Positions 32,847 to 35,707 of a stretch of 35,707 nucleotides of DNA are shown here, one piece after another. The stretch's first letter is position 1. Every line of letters begins with the position of its first letter. The position numbers and the translations under genes were made by a program. The DNA is taken from contig JAUNKK010000020.1 in the NCBI GenBank assembly GCA_030532825.1, positions 1 through 35,707 of the forward strand, written 5' to 3'. The notes beneath the pieces were generated by a model. It made no database searches and was not told the origin of the DNA. It saw only the letters and a list, made by a program, of their open reading frames with translations. The stretch is from Propionibacteriaceae bacterium. GTDB taxonomy: Bacteria > Actinomycetota > Actinomycetes > Propionibacteriales > Propionibacteriaceae.

Positions 32847-33743
32847 ATGACCTCACCGTTCAAACCCGACAGGTGGGACGAGGTGCCGGGCTTCGAGTTC
32901 ACCGACATCACCTACCACCGCGCCAAGGATGTCGCCGCCGTGCGGATCGCCTTCAACCGGCCGGAGGTGCGCAACGCGTTTCGGCCCCACACCGTCGACG
33001 AGTTGATCGCTGCCCTCGACCACGCCCGCACCAGCGCCGACATCGGGTGTGTGCTGCTGACCGGCAACGGTCCGTCGCCGAAGGACGGCGGCTGGGCGTT
33101 CTGCTCCGGCGGTGATCAGCGCATCCGAGGTCGCGCCGGGTACCAGTACGCCGACGGTGAGACCGCGGGCACCGTCGACAAGGCCAAGCTGGCTCGCCTG
33201 CACATCCTGGAGGCACAGCGACTGATCCGGTTCATGCCGAAGGTCGTGATCGCGCTCGTAAACGGCTGGGCGGCCGGTGGTGGGCATTCCCTGCATGTTG
33301 TCGCCGACCTCACCCTGGCCTCACGCGAGCACGCGCGCTTCAAGCAGACCGACGCGGACGTCGGCTCCTTCGACGGCGGTTTCGGATCCGCCTACCTGGC
33401 CCGGCAGGTGGGGCAGAAGTTCGCCCGCCAGATCTTCTTCCTCGGTGATGTCCACGACGCCGAGGAGGCGCACCAGATGGGCATGGTCAACAAGGTGGTG
33501 CCGCATGCGGATTTGGAGGATGTCGGCCTGGAATGGGCAGCGAAGATCTGCGCCAAGTCGCCGACGGCGCAGCGGATGCTGAAGTACTCGTTCAACCTGA
33601 TCGACGACGGTCTGGTCGGTCAGCAGGTACTCCTCGGCGAAGCCACGCGCCTGGCTTACATGACCGACGAGGCGGTCGAGGGTCGTGACTCCTTCCTGGA
33701 GCGTCGTCCCCCCGACTGGTCGCAGTTCCCGTACTACTACTGA
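32847..33743 (+). CDS. menB: 1,4-Dihydroxy-2-naphthoyl-CoA synthase
   Basis: This 298-residue crotonase-fold enzyme of menaquinone synthesis cyclises o-succinylbenzoyl-CoA. MenB-specific features are FRPHTVDEL, WAFCSGGDQRIRG (CoA and active-site loop), NGWAAGGGHSLHVVADLTLAS (oxyanion hole), DADVGSFDGGFGSAYLARQVG with the catalytic Asp, and the C-terminal ERRPPDWSQFPYYY. The length is normal for the actinobacterial form. The ATG lies 7 bases after TACGTT (32835-32840) and no Shine-Dalgarno is seen, so translation is probably leaderless. No other men genes are in the window. Confidence 0.97.
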   Translation: MTSPFKPDRWDEVPGFEFTDITYHRAKDVAAVRIAFNRPEVRNAFRPHTVDELIAALDHARTSADIGCVLLTGNGPSPKDGGWAFCSGGDQRIRGRAGYQYADGETAGTVDKAKLARLHILEAQRLIRFMPKVVIALVNGWAAGGGHSLHVVADLTLASREHARFKQTDADVGSFDGGFGSAYLARQVGQKFARQIFFLGDVHDAEEAHQMGMVNKVVPHADLEDVGLEWAAKICAKSPTAQRMLKYSFNLIDDGLVGQQVLLGEATRLAYMTDEAVEGRDSFLERRPPDWSQFPYYY

Positions 33744-33826
33744 GGGGTCAGCGGATCGGAAAGCGGACCGAGTGGGGGCACCCAATCGGTCGTTCCCAGG
33801 GCGTCGGGGTCTGTGAGTCAGCCAGT

Positions 33827-33858
33827 GTATTGGGAAAATCCCAATACCTGGTTACGCT
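33827..33858 (+). promoter_or_regulatory. Promoter with palindromic operator for the XRE-ImmA/IrrE gene
   Basis: GTATTGGG (33827-33834) and CCCAATAC (33840-33847) are perfect 8-bp arms around AAAAT. The left arm contains the -35 box TTGGGA (33830-33835); 17 bases on is TACGCT (33853-33858). A repressor bound to the palindrome would block the -35 box. The expected start point coincides with the ATG at 33865. Confidence 0.7.
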
Positions 33859-33864
33859 GGGACT

Positions 33865-34947
33865 ATGAGCAAGGGGATCGGCGCCCGGGTCGCCCATGCG
33901 CTGCCGCCAGGCAAGACCCAGAAGGAAGTCGCTGCCAGAGTCGGGATGACTCCCGACGCGTTCTCGCGCGCTCTGAGGGGTGAGCGTGGGTTCTCGGCCA
34001 TCGAATTGGCCAACCTCGCCGAGGTCCTCCAGGAGGACATTCACTACCTCATCACCGGCGAGCCGGACCCCAACCGGCTGGTCCTCGCTGCACGCCACAA
34101 CTACGATCAGAACACGCGCGAGCGTTCTGTAGACGGCTACGAGGAAGACCGGCAGGTTTTAGCAGACATCGCACTGGCCTACCGTCAGGCAGACCAGGAG
34201 AACATGCAGCCTTCCCGCATCCCGGCAGACCAGGACGACACTCGCCGAGCGCTCGGCGCAGATTTTGTTCGCGATCTGCTGGCGCGTTTGGAACAACGCT
34301 GTGCGATTGACGTAGTGCGGGTGACTGCCCTCAGTACGTCGTACTCGTTCCACGTTGGCGAACGTGCCGTCATCGCGATCCCTGGGCAAGGTAACTGGTT
34401 CCGGGAGAACTGGGATATGGCACACGAACTTGGGCACCTGGTGCTCCGTCACGAGGGCGTAATCCAGCACGACGGCGAGGTCGATGGACCGGAGCGCGAG
34501 GCCAACGCCTTTGCCGCCGAACTCTTGCTACCCAGCAGTGAACTGGACTCAATCGACTGGCAGGGGGTATCGGCTGAGGACCTGGCGGCGAAGGCGTGGG
34601 AGTGGGGAGTATCGACTCAGGCGCTCCGGACTAGGCTTGCTGCGCTGGGGCTGCCCATACCCCAGCGGCTGCAAGATCTCTTGCAGATGTCCACCCAGGG
34701 CCTGTTGCGGCGTCACCGGCAATCTGACTCGCCTGCGGACGAGATCACTTTGCGCATGCAGGCCGCGGCGCAGCGGCATTTTCCACTATGGCTCCAGGAA
34801 GCCCACCTAGACCGCATTGCGGAGGGCGCCATACCAAAAGCAACCTTGGCTTGGATGTTAGGTGTCCCGGAAGACGAGTTGGACGTGGAAACACCTGGCA
34901 GCCCAGCCCTGATCTCGGCAGCCGAACTGGATGCTCTACTGGGCTGA
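33865..34947 (+). CDS. XRE-family regulator fused to an ImmA/IrrE metallopeptidase
   Basis: In this 360-residue protein, the N-terminal helix-turn-helix (about 13-55) reads TQKEVAARVGMTPDAFSRAL, then AIELANLAEVL. The central ImmA/IrrE peptidase has the zinc motif HELGH in MAHELGHLVLRHEG (about 188-201), and the third ligand is likely the Glu in REANAFAAELLLP. The remaining C-terminus (about 240-360) is helical and unassigned. In phage and mobile-element biology, ImmA-type peptidases cleave repressors; fused forms often act as self-regulating stress switches or antitoxins. The palindrome over its own promoter supports self-repression. It appears to be leaderless. No toxin gene overlaps it; the next gene is on the opposite strand. 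Confidence 0.88.
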   Translation: MSKGIGARVAHALPPGKTQKEVAARVGMTPDAFSRALRGERGFSAIELANLAEVLQEDIHYLITGEPDPNRLVLAARHNYDQNTRERSVDGYEEDRQVLADIALAYRQADQENMQPSRIPADQDDTRRALGADFVRDLLARLEQRCAIDVVRVTALSTSYSFHVGERAVIAIPGQGNWFRENWDMAHELGHLVLRHEGVIQHDGEVDGPEREANAFAAELLLPSSELDSIDWQGVSAEDLAAKAWEWGVSTQALRTRLAALGLPIPQRLQDLLQMSTQGLLRRHRQSDSPADEITLRMQAAAQRHFPLWLQEAHLDRIAEGAIPKATLAWMLGVPEDELDVETPGSPALISAAELDALLG

Positions 34948-34997
34948 TCTCTCATCGTGGCAGTGATCTTTGATCGCTCCCGACAACACGATGTGAG

Positions 34998-35707
34998 TCA
35001 CAGATAGTCGCGGTGGTCGAGCGAGGCCTCAAAGCAATCGCGGTCTAAGTTGGTGTTCCACACGCGCCGACTTCCGGTCGGGCGCAGGTTACCGCCTTTT
35101 CGGCTGGAGCTGTCAAACCAAGCGACAGTTTCAATCTTGGCGACGTTCGAATCTTCCTCGCGCATGTCGATGAGCGTGTCGAGAACCGGTGCGAGGTCCG
35201 TATCCCTTGAAGCAAGGATGACGATGTCGATGTCGCCGCGCAGGGCCTGACGCAGACAGGTGAGGGCGACGAGGACGTCGATCCCCTTCTCACGACCTGG
35301 CCCTGTGGTGATCTTGTGTCCGTTGATGTCAGTTGCCGGACGCCCATCGGCTTGGTACTGGAAGTCGTACTTCAAGTCCCGCATCTCAATGACTGCCCCC
35401 TCCAGACGCCACTGATGTGCCTGGGCAGTGGCTCGGCGATGCTGGGCTGGGTCGTATGCGGAGTTCGGGAGCCCTCGGAAGGCGTAAACGGCGGAGAGTT
35501 CTCCCTCGGATCTTTACGGCCACAAAGCTTGTGGCTGAAACGCGCCTCGGAAGGCGTAAACGGCGGAGAGTTCTCCCTCGGGGAAGCCGGGTCTCTGCTT
35601 CTCATTGCGGCGACGTACCGCTGTGCGTGCGAAGCTCATCGGGGAGATGAGTGCTTCCCACTTCTCACGATCGGGCGCGAAGATGCTGTGGGCGGTCAGG
35701 TGCACGT
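34998..35707 (-). pseudogene. NYN-domain (PIN-like) nuclease gene, interrupted, runs off the right edge
   Basis: The minus strand encodes a NYN/DUF88-type protein whose N-terminus lies beyond the window. From the edge the frame reads HLTAHSIFAPDREKW, ... EGELSAVYAFRG, then AFQPQALWP and a TAA stop (35514-35516). In the same frame it resumes with a second EGELSAVYAFRG, then LPNSAYDPAQHRRATAQ and on to KGIDVLVALTC, ILASRDTDLAPVLDTL and the stop at 34998. A 72-bp duplication-insertion, exactly 24 codons, carries the stop; without it the gene would be continuous. ASRDTDL is the conserved acidic NYN motif. Restart at the ATG at 35384 would give only the C-terminal 128 residues. The family processes or degrades RNA; here the target is unknown. 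Confidence 0.75.
35473..35581. repeat. Two identical 37-bp direct repeats flanking 35 bp
   Basis: Copies at 35473-35509 and 35545-35581 are identical, each beginning CCTCGGAAGGCGTAAACGGC. The 35 bases between them hold the near-palindrome GCCACAAAGCTTGTGGC and supply the in-frame stop. Both copies encode the same peptide in the same frame of the NYN gene. Recombination between them would remove 72 bp and restore the gene. Confidence 0.9.

Noticed and set aside
35473-35581. CRISPR array with one 35-bp spacer
   Set aside because: Repeat and spacer lengths fit, but there are only two repeats, no cas genes, and both repeats are coding sequence of the NYN gene in the same frame.

Overview
The window is high-GC DNA with actinobacterial habits: GTG and TTG starts, chains of ATGA/TGATG gene overlaps, and several genes whose ATG lies only 6-8 bases after a TANNNT -10 box, so probably leaderless. 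The menaquinone gene menB, a water-forming NADH oxidase and an uncoded tRNA CCA end fit a facultative or anaerobic actinomycete. Propionibacteriaceae (Arachnia/Tessaracoccus-like) is my guess, but no marker here proves it.

Region 1 (about 109-7280, minus strand) is a compact class II lantibiotic cluster, transcribed right to left: promoter, a 52-residue precursor gene (lanA), a hairpin, the LanM synthetase, a C39-peptidase ABC exporter (LanT), an ABC ATPase and an ABC-2 permease (LanF/LanE-type self-immunity), then a terminator-like inverted repeat. The precursor is the most interesting object in the window. Its C-terminal core lines up without gaps with actagardine, but it has an eight-residue N-terminal extension and has lost both partners of actagardine's fourth ring.

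Region 2 (7326-10223) is decayed DNA: an IS3-type orfB tail abutting a multiply frameshifted IS30 element that still has recognisable inverted repeats, then a frameshifted alpha/beta hydrolase.

Region 3 (10.2-20.3 kb, plus strand) holds a small membrane protein, pabC, a DUF4143 AAA ATPase behind three 23-bp repeats, a repeat-bearing non-coding stretch, a secreted beta-helix protein, tRNA-Arg(ACG), a glycosyltransferase remnant, a DUF6348/SUKH-like protein and a tandem pair of paralogous membrane proteins.

Region 4 (20.3-26.2 kb, mainly minus) holds nox, a three-gene polar amino-acid ABC importer, a CAP-domain lipoprotein and an SDR. Region 5 (26.3-35.7 kb, mainly plus) holds a proline-rich six-TM protein, a coupled ABC-permease-permease-kinase-regulator operon of the peptide-antibiotic response type, a glycerophosphodiester phosphodiesterase, menB, an XRE-ImmA/IrrE protein with a palindromic operator, and a NYN-domain gene interrupted by a 72-bp duplication that carries a stop codon.
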